Virus record (IMG/VR): IMGVR_UViG_3300012936_000199 | Span: 1-22,397 of that record | Direction: 5' to 3' (one strand) | From: a virus | Length of the DNA: 22,397 nt | Shown here: positions 1 through 5,452 of the stretch, one piece after another | Numbering within the stretch: the first letter of the stretch is position 1 | Layout: the number at the start of each line of letters is the position of its first letter | Notes under the pieces: generated by a model | What the model saw: the letters and a program-made list of their open reading frames with translations, nothing else | Database searches by the model: none | Told to the model about the DNA's origin: nothing | Made by a program: the position numbers and the translations under genes

Positions 1-462
1 GGTGAGAAGAGCCGCCCTTGTCGCCGGTTTGAGTATAAAGGTTACAATCCCCAGTATGGCTTCCGTATCAGTGAGGAAATGCTCTCAGGTCTGGATGCTG
101 ATGGGAGACTACACTTCGGTGCTAAAAATCTCTACAAGAAAATTTACTTAGATGAAAGCAAGGGAGTCCCTGTTCAGAATCTCTGGGATGATGTGTATTT
201 TATCTCACGATCCGAACAGAATAAAAGAAAGTACCCCACCCAGAAGCCATTGAAGTTATTAGAGAGGGTTATTAAATCTTCATGTCCCACAGATGGTTGG
301 GTGCTTGATCCCTTCTGTGGCTCTGGGACGACCGCTATAGCCTCTTATGCCCTACAGAGGAACTGTGTAACCATGGATATCAATGAAGACGCCTTACAGC
401 TTGCTAGAGAGGGTGTAGAGGAGCTTAAAGGACATGGAAGTCTTATTAGTTTTTTTGAATAG
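1..462 (+). CDS. DNA N4/N6-methyltransferase, C-terminal part
   Basis: This partial gene is open from the window edge and ends at a TAG; 153 residues are visible. It carries the AdoMet-binding motif DPFCGSGTT (nt 307-333), preceded by a TQKP-L-LLERVI segment (about residues 80-90) typical of motif X of amino-methyltransferases. Having motif I near the C terminus fits the beta class, in which the catalytic (D/N)PP(Y/F) motif IV lies N-terminal to the target recognition region. That half is outside the window, so the catalytic motif and target site cannot be read. The likely role is methylation of adenine N6 or cytosine N4 in DNA, a common accessory function in T4-like cyanophages. The ATG at position 79 is internal, because the coding frame is already open with family-like sequence upstream. 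No terminator with a U-tract follows. Confidence 0.88.
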   Translation, partial: GEKSRPCRRFEYKGYNPQYGFRISEEMLSGLDADGRLHFGAKNLYKKIYLDESKGVPVQNLWDDVYFISRSEQNKRKYPTQKPLKLLERVIKSSCPTDGWVLDPFCGSGTTAIASYALQRNCVTMDINEDALQLAREGVEELKGHGSLISFFE

Positions 463-481
463 GCGGTTTTTAACAATTCCG

Positions 482-512
482 AACCCTTTACACTACCCTA
501 GGGGCTTCGCCC
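482..512 (+). repeat. Intergenic GC-rich repeat, copy 1
   Basis: AACCCTTT followed by TACCCTAGGGGCTTCGCCC, separated by ACAC. It recurs at 2813-2844 with GGGG in place of ACAC and one extra G. Each copy holds CCCTAGGG and a GGGC-TTC-GCCC hairpin. An alternative GCTTC/GAAGC stem (504-508 with 514-518) is also possible here. No T-run follows, so it is not a classical terminator on the + strand. Confidence 0.6.
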
Positions 513-580
513 TGAAGCTAATGGGACCCAACGGGATCTTGTTATGCTATATACATTACTAACTGAATATTCTTGATACA

Positions 581-745
581 ATGAATAGGGAAAAGCGTTT
601 TATCGTTGAACTCACGGAAGACGTTGCTACCGGTGAACTTGTACTACCAGTACCCCAAGAAGTTTTAAATGAAATGGGTTGGTATGAAGGAACCGAACTT
701 AAGTGGTACGTCGAAGGCAATGAACTTATTCTTCGCGAAGATTGA
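581..745 (+). CDS. AbrB/MazE-like small protein, 54 aa
   Basis: A short gene starting at ATG 581 and ending TGA. The translation begins MNREKRFIVELTED and contains GELVLPVPQEVLNEMGW followed by an acidic-glycine turn and a final beta-strand (NELILRED). This fits the SpoVT/AbrB or MazE swapped-hairpin pattern, in which a strand, an IP-x-E-[VI]-L helix and a 'G-D/E-x-L' strand make one half of a DNA-binding dimer. The length matches a single such domain (about 45-50 residues). No toxin partner lies beside it; the next gene starts two bases after the stop and is a different small protein. It may be a transcriptional regulator or an orphan antitoxin-like protein; the DNA-binding role is inferred from family resemblance. 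No strong Shine-Dalgarno sequence precedes the ATG. Confidence 0.72.
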   Translation: MNREKRFIVELTEDVATGELVLPVPQEVLNEMGWYEGTELKWYVEGNELILRED

Positions 746-747
746 AA

Positions 748-942
748 ATGGTAGTAGACACTCTTTATCACATTTATGTGAATGACACCTGCGTTCACAC
801 CAGCTTAACTGAAGATGAATTTAAAATACAGATGGCTCACCTTAAGGGCTTCCTTGAGTTGACCAATCTAGAGAAGAGTGCTAAAGTGGATTATGTTCAA
901 TGTGAGCCACCCAGTAATCTATTAATGGATGGTTCGTATTGA
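748..942 (+). CDS. Hypothetical protein, 64 aa (paralogue of 2479-2640)
   Basis: A small gene read from ATG 748. A TTG six bases upstream in frame overlaps the previous stop and is less likely. The product starts MVVDTLYHIYVNDTCVHTSL and continues with an acidic T-E-D-E-F-K segment. It aligns by eye with the 53-residue protein at 2479-2640: both have a hydrophobic strand, a short turn, V-H-x-x-[IL]-[ST]-E, an acidic and aromatic helix and a C-terminal strand. The function is unknown. It follows the AbrB-like gene by two bases, so the two are probably co-transcribed and perhaps translationally coupled. No membrane segment or signal peptide is seen. Confidence 0.75.
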   Translation: MVVDTLYHIYVNDTCVHTSLTEDEFKIQMAHLKGFLELTNLEKSAKVDYVQCEPPSNLLMDGSY

Positions 943-987
943 TCACAAACTAGTTTGAATTGAAACGTTTCGTATTATTAAAACATT

Positions 988-1755
988 ATGGCTAAAGGAT
1001 TTACCGTAAAAGCAAAAGAGCCCCCCAAGGGTAAAGTTGCCCCCACTGCCGAAGAGTGGGATTATGATAAGGCTAAAGAGATGCTACGCGGTAAGACCGT
1101 AGTATTCTGCCTCCCAGGTCGTGGCGTAAGCTACACCTTCCTCAAGAACTTTGTTCAAATGTGTTTTGACCTAGTTCAAATGGGTGCTTCTATTCAGATC
1201 TCCCAAGACTACAGCTCCATGGTTAACTTCGCACGTTGTAAGTGCCTAGGTGCTAACGTACTAGCTGGTCCCGATCAGACCCCCTGGCAAGGACGCCTCA
1301 AGTACGACTACCAGCTCTGGATTGACTCCGACATCGTATTCAACACCCAGAAGCTTCTACAGCTAGTCCTTATGGATCAGGACATCGCTACTGGTTGGTA
1401 TTCAACTGAAGATGGTCGTACCACTTCTGTTGCTCACTGGCTAGAAGAAGATGACTTCGCTAAGAACGGCGGTGTTATGAACCATGAGATGGTTGACGGC
1501 ATCCAGAAGCGCAAGAAGCCCTTCACTGTTGATTATGCTGGCTTCGGCTGGATCCTAATCAAGAAAGGAGTCTTTGAGCACACTGAGATGAAGTATCCCT
1601 GGTTTGCTCCTAAGATGCAAGTCTTTGAATCAGGTGCAGTCCAGGATATGTGTGGTGAGGACGTTTCTTTCTGCCTCGACGCTATCGCCGCTGGCTTTGA
1701 GATCTGGTGTGATCCCCGAGTACGTGTTGGTCACGAAAAGACCCGCGTCATCTGA
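988..1755 (+). CDS. Glycosyltransferase-like protein, GT-A fold, 255 aa
   Basis: The 255-residue product has hallmarks of a nucleotide-sugar-dependent GT-A glycosyltransferase. After a basic, proline-rich N terminus (1-25), a TVVFCLPGRG strand-turn (37-46) resembles the nucleotide-binding start. The segment LWIDSDIVF (110-118) contains a D-x-D metal-binding motif (D113, D115). GEDVSFC (223-229) supplies the acidic pair usually near the acceptor site, and VGHEK (247-251) supplies the late histidine common in this fold. Length and motif spacing suit a single-domain enzyme. It would transfer a sugar to a phage or host acceptor, but the substrate cannot be read. It stands alone, 45 bases after the previous gene, and is followed by a strong terminator. 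No clear Shine-Dalgarno precedes the ATG. Annotation as a general hypothetical protein would also be defensible. Confidence 0.72.
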   Translation: MAKGFTVKAKEPPKGKVAPTAEEWDYDKAKEMLRGKTVVFCLPGRGVSYTFLKNFVQMCFDLVQMGASIQISQDYSSMVNFARCKCLGANVLAGPDQTPWQGRLKYDYQLWIDSDIVFNTQKLLQLVLMDQDIATGWYSTEDGRTTSVAHWLEEDDFAKNGGVMNHEMVDGIQKRKKPFTVDYAGFGWILIKKGVFEHTEMKYPWFAPKMQVFESGAVQDMCGEDVSFCLDAIAAGFEIWCDPRVRVGHEKTRVI

Positions 1756-1756
1756 T

Positions 1757-1772
1757 CCACTTACACAAGTGG
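1757..1772 (+). other. Perfect 6-bp hairpin after the glycosyltransferase gene
   Basis: CCACTT-ACAC-AAGTGG starts two bases after the stop codon and stands just before the terminator hairpin at 1778. It could stabilise the mRNA 3' end; no function is shown. Confidence 0.5.
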
Positions 1773-1777
1773 TACAC

Positions 1778-1804
1778 AAGCCTCCCGCAAGGGGGGCTTT
1801 TTTT
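1778..1804 (+). terminator. Rho-independent terminator
   Basis: A GCCTCCC-GCAA-GGGGGGC stem (one G-T pair) with a GNRA tetraloop, extended by AA/TT, is followed by a run of seven Ts. It ends transcription of the glycosyltransferase unit. Confidence 0.88.
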
Positions 1805-1834
1805 ATTATACTTGTCCCATAAAGACAAACACAC

Positions 1835-2476
1835 ATGACTCTATCTGCCTTAATAGCTGACGAGAAGCACATCATTGAATCATCATCTCTAGAGCAGTCT
1901 ACTAAGGTAGGACAGGTCTATTGTTATATCTCTTCCGGTCCATTACCTATGATTAAGATAGGGAAGGGTAAGAATGGTCGTCAACGTATGGCTAGCTGGA
2001 TCCAGGAGTATCCGCCCGAGTGGAGAGAAGGAGAGGTTGTCTTTATTATTGATAAGATGAATCAAAGTACCGCCGAGACGGCTTTCCATAAGTTCTTTGC
2101 AGATCAACGGGTAAGCCAGGAGTCTATGCGGAAACATCTAGGTATCGAATCATGGCAGCGCCTCCCCGATGGTGCGAGCGAGTGGTTTTACTGTGATACC
2201 TTTGTTAAAAACTCTTTCAGGTCTGTTGGTATTGATCTAGTAAAGATCTATAGGAGTGCAGCTAATAGAGAGGAACCACAAGAACTCTCTAGGTTTGAGA
2301 CTTGGTTCTACACACTGCTCTACCGGGCTAATCGCTTATTCAGGGGATTCCTTGGCTGGACAACTTTACTAATTACTACTATACTAGCAGTCACTGCCTG
2401 GGGCTCTTGGCTGTTCTTCGGAGCTACCATTTTCCTCGGTCTTTACATTGCAGGAGTACTATTCCCATCCAATTGA
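1835..2476 (+). CDS. T5orf172 / GIY-YIG-like domain protein with C-terminal membrane segment, 213 aa
   Basis: The N-terminal half fits the T5orf172 (Mug113-like) branch of the GIY-YIG superfamily: a VYCYI strand (28-32), IKIGKG (40-45) with a following R51, an E-x-x-x-H helix (E81, H85) and an EWFY strand (116-119). In related proteins these positions form the putative nuclease site. After a charged linker (about 135-170) comes a hydrophobic stretch at about 172-210 with room for two short membrane helices, ending near the C terminus. A membrane-anchored nuclease-like domain is unusual; possible roles are DNA degradation at the envelope or exclusion of other phages, both speculative. The gene lies just after a terminator and two bases before the next small gene, so it probably starts a new unit. 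No good Shine-Dalgarno is visible. Confidence 0.75.
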   Translation: MTLSALIADEKHIIESSSLEQSTKVGQVYCYISSGPLPMIKIGKGKNGRQRMASWIQEYPPEWREGEVVFIIDKMNQSTAETAFHKFFADQRVSQESMRKHLGIESWQRLPDGASEWFYCDTFVKNSFRSVGIDLVKIYRSAANREEPQELSRFETWFYTLLYRANRLFRGFLGWTTLLITTILAVTAWGSWLFFGATIFLGLYIAGVLFPSN

Positions 2477-2478
2477 CT

Positions 2479-2640
2479 ATGGAACAAGTCTTTGATATAA
2501 TCATTGAAGGACAGACGGTTCACAAAGGTATCTCGGAAGAGATGTTCTTTGATGTTATGTCTGACCTCTCAAATGCCTTTTACGAGGTTGGGTTCCCTAA
2601 CCCAGAAACCATTTCACACATCACCTACACCAAGGAGTAA
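2479..2640 (+). CDS. Hypothetical protein, 53 aa (paralogue of 748-942)
   Basis: Read from ATG 2479, two bases after the TGA of the preceding gene, which suggests coupling. The product begins MEQVFDIIIEGQTVHKGISE and ends HITYTKE. It shares with the 64-residue product of 748-942 the order strand, glycine or asparagine turn, V-H-x-x-[IL]-[ST]-E, aromatic and acidic helix, and final strand, so the two appear to be diverged duplicates flanking the glycosyltransferase and T5orf172 genes. The function is unknown. The end of this gene carries the Shine-Dalgarno sequence for the next one. A longer reading frame in another phase (2504-2860) overlaps it but has no family-like content. Confidence 0.75.
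   Translation: MEQVFDIIIEGQTVHKGISEEMFFDVMSDLSNAFYEVGFPNPETISHITYTKE
2632..2637 (+). promoter_or_regulatory. Shine-Dalgarno AAGGAG for the 2647 gene
   Basis: AAGGAG with nine bases to ATG 2647, lying inside the last codons of the preceding gene. It is the clearest ribosome binding site in the window and decides the start of the 44-residue protein. Confidence 0.75.
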
Positions 2641-2646
2641 TACACA

Positions 2647-2781
2647 ATGTTCGGAAAGACTCAGCTCAAGATTGAAAAAGCTGGAAAGAAGACCCGTCAG
2701 GGTAGTTCCCATCGTACAAAGCTCTCTGCGTCTTCTAGGAACGGCGCTAAGAAGCGTTATCGTGGTCAAGGTCGCGGTTGA
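2647..2781 (+). CDS. Small basic protein, 44 aa
   Basis: The product begins MFGKTQLKIEKAGKKTRQGS and ends NGAKKRYRGQGRG. It is rich in Lys, Arg, Gly and Ser, has few hydrophobic residues and ends in an R-Y-R-G-Q-G-R-type tail. It is probably a disordered nucleic-acid-binding peptide. I recall similar short proteins with a K-[KR]-Y-R-G-Q-G-R end in T4-like cyanophages, where no function is assigned; this is from memory and unverified. A strong Shine-Dalgarno nine bases upstream supports the start and efficient translation. It is followed by a structured intergenic stretch. Confidence 0.82.
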   Translation: MFGKTQLKIEKAGKKTRQGSSHRTKLSASSRNGAKKRYRGQGRG

Positions 2782-2788
2782 TAGAGAT

Positions 2789-2835
2789 CCCCTAGGGTCG
2801 GAAAAAAAAACTAACCCTTTGGGGTACCCTAGGGG
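2789..2835 (+). repeat. Perfect 10-bp inverted repeat around an A9 tract
   Basis: CCCCTAGGGT (2789-2798) is the exact reverse complement of ACCCTAGGGG (2826-2835). The 27-base loop contains a run of nine As (2802-2810) and a small ACCC/GGGT hairpin. The right arm overlaps the GGGGGC-TTC-GCCCCC hairpin at 2832-2846, so the two structures exclude each other. On the minus strand the A9 becomes T9 after a hairpin, so antisense termination is possible. Confidence 0.65.
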
Positions 2836-2844
2836 GCTTCGCCC
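2813..2844 (+). repeat. Intergenic GC-rich repeat, copy 2
   Basis: Second copy of the element at 482-512: AACCCTTT, GGGG, then TACCCTAGGGGGCTTCGCCC. It includes most of a 6-bp hairpin GGGGGC-TTC-GCCCCC (2832-2846) with no U-tract. Confidence 0.6.
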
Positions 2845-2860
2845 CCAAGAACCTAAATAA

Positions 2861-2916
2861 CCTGGGATAGGAACCCCACTAAAAGTTCTATTTGTACACT
2901 CTACCAATGAACTACC
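2861..2916 (-). other. Possible tRNA-gene relic (antisense)
   Basis: The reverse complement reads TAGTTCATTGGTAGAGT (2898-2914), close to the tRNA D-arm consensus, followed after a shortened middle by GGGGTTCCTATCCC (2864-2877), resembling a T-arm. The distance from the D-arm start to TTC is 41 bases, about five short of normal. The T-loop has CT where GA is expected, the anticodon stem is imperfect and no acceptor stem pairs. It is not a working tRNA; decay or chance are both possible. Confidence 0.3.
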
Positions 2917-3048
2917 ATGGGACGTCCAGTTGATCGTGTTGCCGGTGTTGTACTTGTTACAGACTATGGCGCACTTGACCGAGCATTAGAATTGAAAGCA
3001 AAGCGCGAAGCTGAAGCTGCCGAAGCCGAAGATAAGAGCGCTGAATAA
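2917..3048 (+). CDS. Hypothetical protein with acidic Ala/Glu tail, 43 aa
   Basis: Read from ATG 2917, directly after the tRNA-like scrap. The product begins MGRPVDRVAGVVLVTDYGAL and ends in a charged helix rich in Ala, Glu and Lys (about residues 25-43). The N-terminal part has a hydrophobic strand (V-V-L-V-T). I do not recognise it. The A-E-A-A-E-A-E tract suggests a helix or coiled-coil tail. A strong terminator begins seven bases after the stop, which supports a real transcription unit. Coding status rests on the open frame, typical codon use and that terminator. Confidence 0.55.
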   Translation: MGRPVDRVAGVVLVTDYGALDRALELKAKREAEAAEAEDKSAE

Positions 3049-3055
3049 GGTTACC

Positions 3056-3078
3056 GCCCCCGAAAGGGGGCTTTTTTT
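3056..3078 (+). terminator. Rho-independent terminator before the baseplate genes
   Basis: Perfect GCCCCC-GAAA-GGGGGC stem with a GNRA tetraloop followed by seven Ts. It insulates the accessory block from the baseplate genes that start at 3115. Confidence 0.92.
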
Positions 3079-3085
3079 GTATGTA

Positions 3086-3103
3086 CATAAATAAAAATAA
3101 ATA
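3086..3103 (+). promoter_or_regulatory. T4-type late promoter region for gp25
   Basis: Two overlapping late-promoter-like octamers, CATAAATA (3086-3093) and AATAAATA (3096-3103), follow the terminator. T4 late promoters use TATAAATA as their only core element. The second copy is part of ATAAATATCGAT, found again before gp8. With T4 spacing, transcripts from the second copy would have a leader of only about six bases, so the first copy may be the working one. Confidence 0.6.
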
Positions 3104-3114
3104 TCGATCTTGTA

Positions 3115-3519
3115 ATGGCGGAAGTCACCCGTATTTCTAGAAGATTTAAGGATATTAGTCTCTCGTTCCAGCCCCATCCTGTAACCGGCGACTTACCTGT
3201 ACTATTAAACGAGAATGCTATCAAGCAGTCCGTTAAGAACATAGTGCAAACAATTCCGGGTGAAAAGTTTTTCAACTCAGCTTTTGGTAGCGATACACGT
3301 GGATCATTATTTGAGTTGGTTGATATTGCAGTAGCAGATCAAATCAAAGTTCAGATTATTACTTCAATTGAGAACTTTGAACCAAGGGTAAATAATGTTG
3401 ATGTAAGTGTAAAGCTTGCATCCGACAGAAACGAACTAGACGTTACTGTTTTTTACGAAATTATCGGTCAGGACTTTCCTGCACAGCAATTCTCCTTCAT
3501 TTTAGAGGCAACTAGGTAA
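3115..3519 (+). CDS. 25: Baseplate wedge subunit gp25
   Basis: The 134-residue product matches the gpW/gp25 family in length (T4 gp25 is 132) and motifs: an N-terminal strand region ending in a polar loop (about 10-30), an NENAIKQSVKNIV helix (32-44), T-x-P-G-E-K-F-F (46-53), FGSDTRGSLFE (57-67) and the family hallmark E-P-R-V (89-92) before the C-terminal strands. In T4, gp25 sits in the wedge beside gp6 and gp53 and takes part in joining wedges and starting sheath assembly. The stop TAA shares its last base with the ATG of gene 6 (TAATG), so translation is probably coupled. It is expressed from the late promoter region just upstream; no Shine-Dalgarno is evident. Confidence 0.95.
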   Translation: MAEVTRISRRFKDISLSFQPHPVTGDLPVLLNENAIKQSVKNIVQTIPGEKFFNSAFGSDTRGSLFELVDIAVADQIKVQIITSIENFEPRVNNVDVSVKLASDRNELDVTVFYEIIGQDFPAQQFSFILEATR

Positions 3520-5435
3520 TGGCTTTTACTAAGTTTACCAATCTAGACTTTGACCAAATCAAACAATCTATCAAAGATTACCTCCGTGCTAACTCAAACT
3601 TCACGGATTTTGACTTTGATGGGTCAAACTTTAGCGTGCTTATCGATACTCTTGCTTATAACGCATATATCAACTCAGTAAACGCCAATATGATCGTAAA
3701 TGAGTCATTTTTGGACTCAGCTACGCTCCGTAGAAACGTAGTTTCCCTTGCAGGCAACATTGGATACACCCCAAGATCCAAAAAAGCGGCAATTGCTAAG
3801 GTAAAAATGACCGTTAGGGTCACTGCAGAGGTCCCAACAGTCACTTTGAAGGCTGGATTGGTCGCTGTGGGCAATGTTGAGAACACAGATTACACATTTT
3901 CCATCCCAGAAGACATTACAACGACCGTAATTGACGGAATTGCCCAATTTGGAACCGATGAAGAGCCAATTTCTCTCTTCCAAGGCACATATTTGACGAA
4001 TTCTTTCCAATTTGACGGATCTTTGGACCAAAGATTCATCATTAACAACTCAAGTATGGACTACAGCACCCTAGTTGTGCGAATTAAGGAGGAAAATGAG
4101 ACAACTCCTGGAAATAAGTGGTCCAGAGTGCAAAATATTATCGATGTAGACGCCGATTCTGAGATTTATTTTGTAAATGAGGTCCAACAAGAGAAATATG
4201 AGCTTATTTTTGGCGATGGTGTCTTCGGTAAGCCACTAAGAAACGGTCAAATCATCTCTGCAAGCTATATTCTCACCAATGGAGAGGATGGTAACGGTCC
4301 TTCACGGTTCGTTTTCCAAGGAAGCCTAGCAAATCCCAACGGTGGAGTTGTTATCCCTGCATCTACTGTCTCTCTAACCACCCTAGAAGCCGCTAGAAAC
4401 GGCTCTAACATCGAAGGCATAGATTCTATTAAGTATTACGCTCCGAAGCTCTACAGCGCCCAGTACAGGGCTGTGACGGGCAATGACTACGAAGCCATCA
4501 TTAAGGAGATCTATCCTAAGGCAGAAACTATCTCTGTTGTTGGTGGTGAAGAGCTAGATCCACCAAAATTCGGTAATGTCTTCATCAGCATCAAGCCAGT
4601 TAACGGTATTGAGGTTAGTGAGTTCGACAAAAAGATTATTTTGGACAAATTGAAGCAATATTCCATTGCTGGTATCACCCAGAATATCGTAGACCTCAAA
4701 ATCCTCTTTGTTGAGATCGATTCTTCCGTATATTACGACGACAACTTGGTTTCAAGTCCCCAAAGTCTACAAAGTTCCATTATTAGCTCACTAAACACCT
4801 ATTCTGGTTCTGTTGACCTTAATAAGTTTGGTGGTAGATTCAAATACTCCAAAGTTCAGAAGATTATTGACGATACCGACAAGGCAATCACCTCAAACAT
4901 CACTCGCGTGAGAATGCGTAGGAATTTGAGTGCCGTAACCGACGTATTTGCACAATATGAGCTTTGCTTCGGTAATGCGTTCTCTGTTGACCCACATGGC
5001 GGCAACATTAAGAGTACTGGATTCAATGTATTCGGTGTTGATCAGCTTCTATACCTAACTGACTTCCCCAATAAGGATGAGCAAGGAAATCTAGATGGTA
5101 GTGGTAAGGGTGTTATCAAGACATTCACACCAAACATCGAAACTGGTGGTATTACCATCGTCAATCCTAATGCTGGAGAAGTTGACTATACAAAGGGCGA
5201 AATTCAACTAACCACAGTTCGCTTTACTAACACCCAGAAGGAAGACAACGTAATTGAGATCCAAGCATACCCACTCTCCAATGATATCATCGGTTTGAAG
5301 GATTTGTACGTCTCATTTGCCGTTTCTAATAGTGAGATAAATATGGTTAGGGACACGATCTCCAGTGGTGAACAGATCTCTGGTATCGGTTTCGCAGTAA
5401 CCCCAAGTTACTCTAATACAAAGCTAACAAGGTAA
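3519..5435 (+). CDS. 6: Baseplate wedge subunit gp6
   Basis: The 638 residues compare well with T4 gp6 (660). The N-terminal region has FDFDGSNFSVLIDTLAYNA (31-49) and a following stretch ending SLAGNIGYTPRSKKA, characteristic of the gp6/baseplate-J group. FGDGVFGKPLRNG (231-243) is the shared glycine-rich turn. A region near 310-360 (YSAQYRAVTGNDYEAIIKE) is the usual baseplate-J middle domain. The C-terminal part (STGFNVFGVDQLLYLTDFP) is gp6-specific as I recall it. gp6 dimers form the inner baseplate ring and link wedges. The gene overlaps gene 25 by one base and is 17 bases before the giant gene. A GATAAATA near its 3' end may be an internal late promoter. Confidence 0.95.
   Translation: MAFTKFTNLDFDQIKQSIKDYLRANSNFTDFDFDGSNFSVLIDTLAYNAYINSVNANMIVNESFLDSATLRRNVVSLAGNIGYTPRSKKAAIAKVKMTVRVTAEVPTVTLKAGLVAVGNVENTDYTFSIPEDITTTVIDGIAQFGTDEEPISLFQGTYLTNSFQFDGSLDQRFIINNSSMDYSTLVVRIKEENETTPGNKWSRVQNIIDVDADSEIYFVNEVQQEKYELIFGDGVFGKPLRNGQIISASYILTNGEDGNGPSRFVFQGSLANPNGGVVIPASTVSLTTLEAARNGSNIEGIDSIKYYAPKLYSAQYRAVTGNDYEAIIKEIYPKAETISVVGGEELDPPKFGNVFISIKPVNGIEVSEFDKKIILDKLKQYSIAGITQNIVDLKILFVEIDSSVYYDDNLVSSPQSLQSSIISSLNTYSGSVDLNKFGGRFKYSKVQKIIDDTDKAITSNITRVRMRRNLSAVTDVFAQYELCFGNAFSVDPHGGNIKSTGFNVFGVDQLLYLTDFPNKDEQGNLDGSGKGVIKTFTPNIETGGITIVNPNAGEVDYTKGEIQLTTVRFTNTQKEDNVIEIQAYPLSNDIIGLKDLYVSFAVSNSEINMVRDTISSGEQISGIGFAVTPSYSNTKLTR
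5336..5343 (+). promoter_or_regulatory. Possible internal late promoter near the end of gene 6
   Basis: GATAAATA inside the coding sequence, 117 bases before the giant-gene start, differs from T4 TATAAATA at the first base. Chance occurrence is possible. Confidence 0.3.
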
Positions 5436-5452
5436 CATCCTAGGTATACAGC

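Noticed and set aside
742-747. TTG start two codons upstream of the 64-residue protein
   Set aside because: It overlaps the previous stop codon, and the ATG at 748 gives the same protein with a better start.
955-978. Sigma-70 promoter before the glycosyltransferase gene (TTGAAT ... TATTAT)
   Set aside because: The spacing is only 12 bases, too short for a normal promoter.
2504-2860. 118-codon + strand frame
   Set aside because: It overlaps two small genes in another phase and crosses the structured gap; composition is Arg/Ser/Leu-rich and unlike a real protein.
2861-2916. A functional tRNA on the minus strand
   Set aside because: No acceptor stem pairs, the anticodon stem has a mismatch, the T-loop is wrong and the body is about five bases short.
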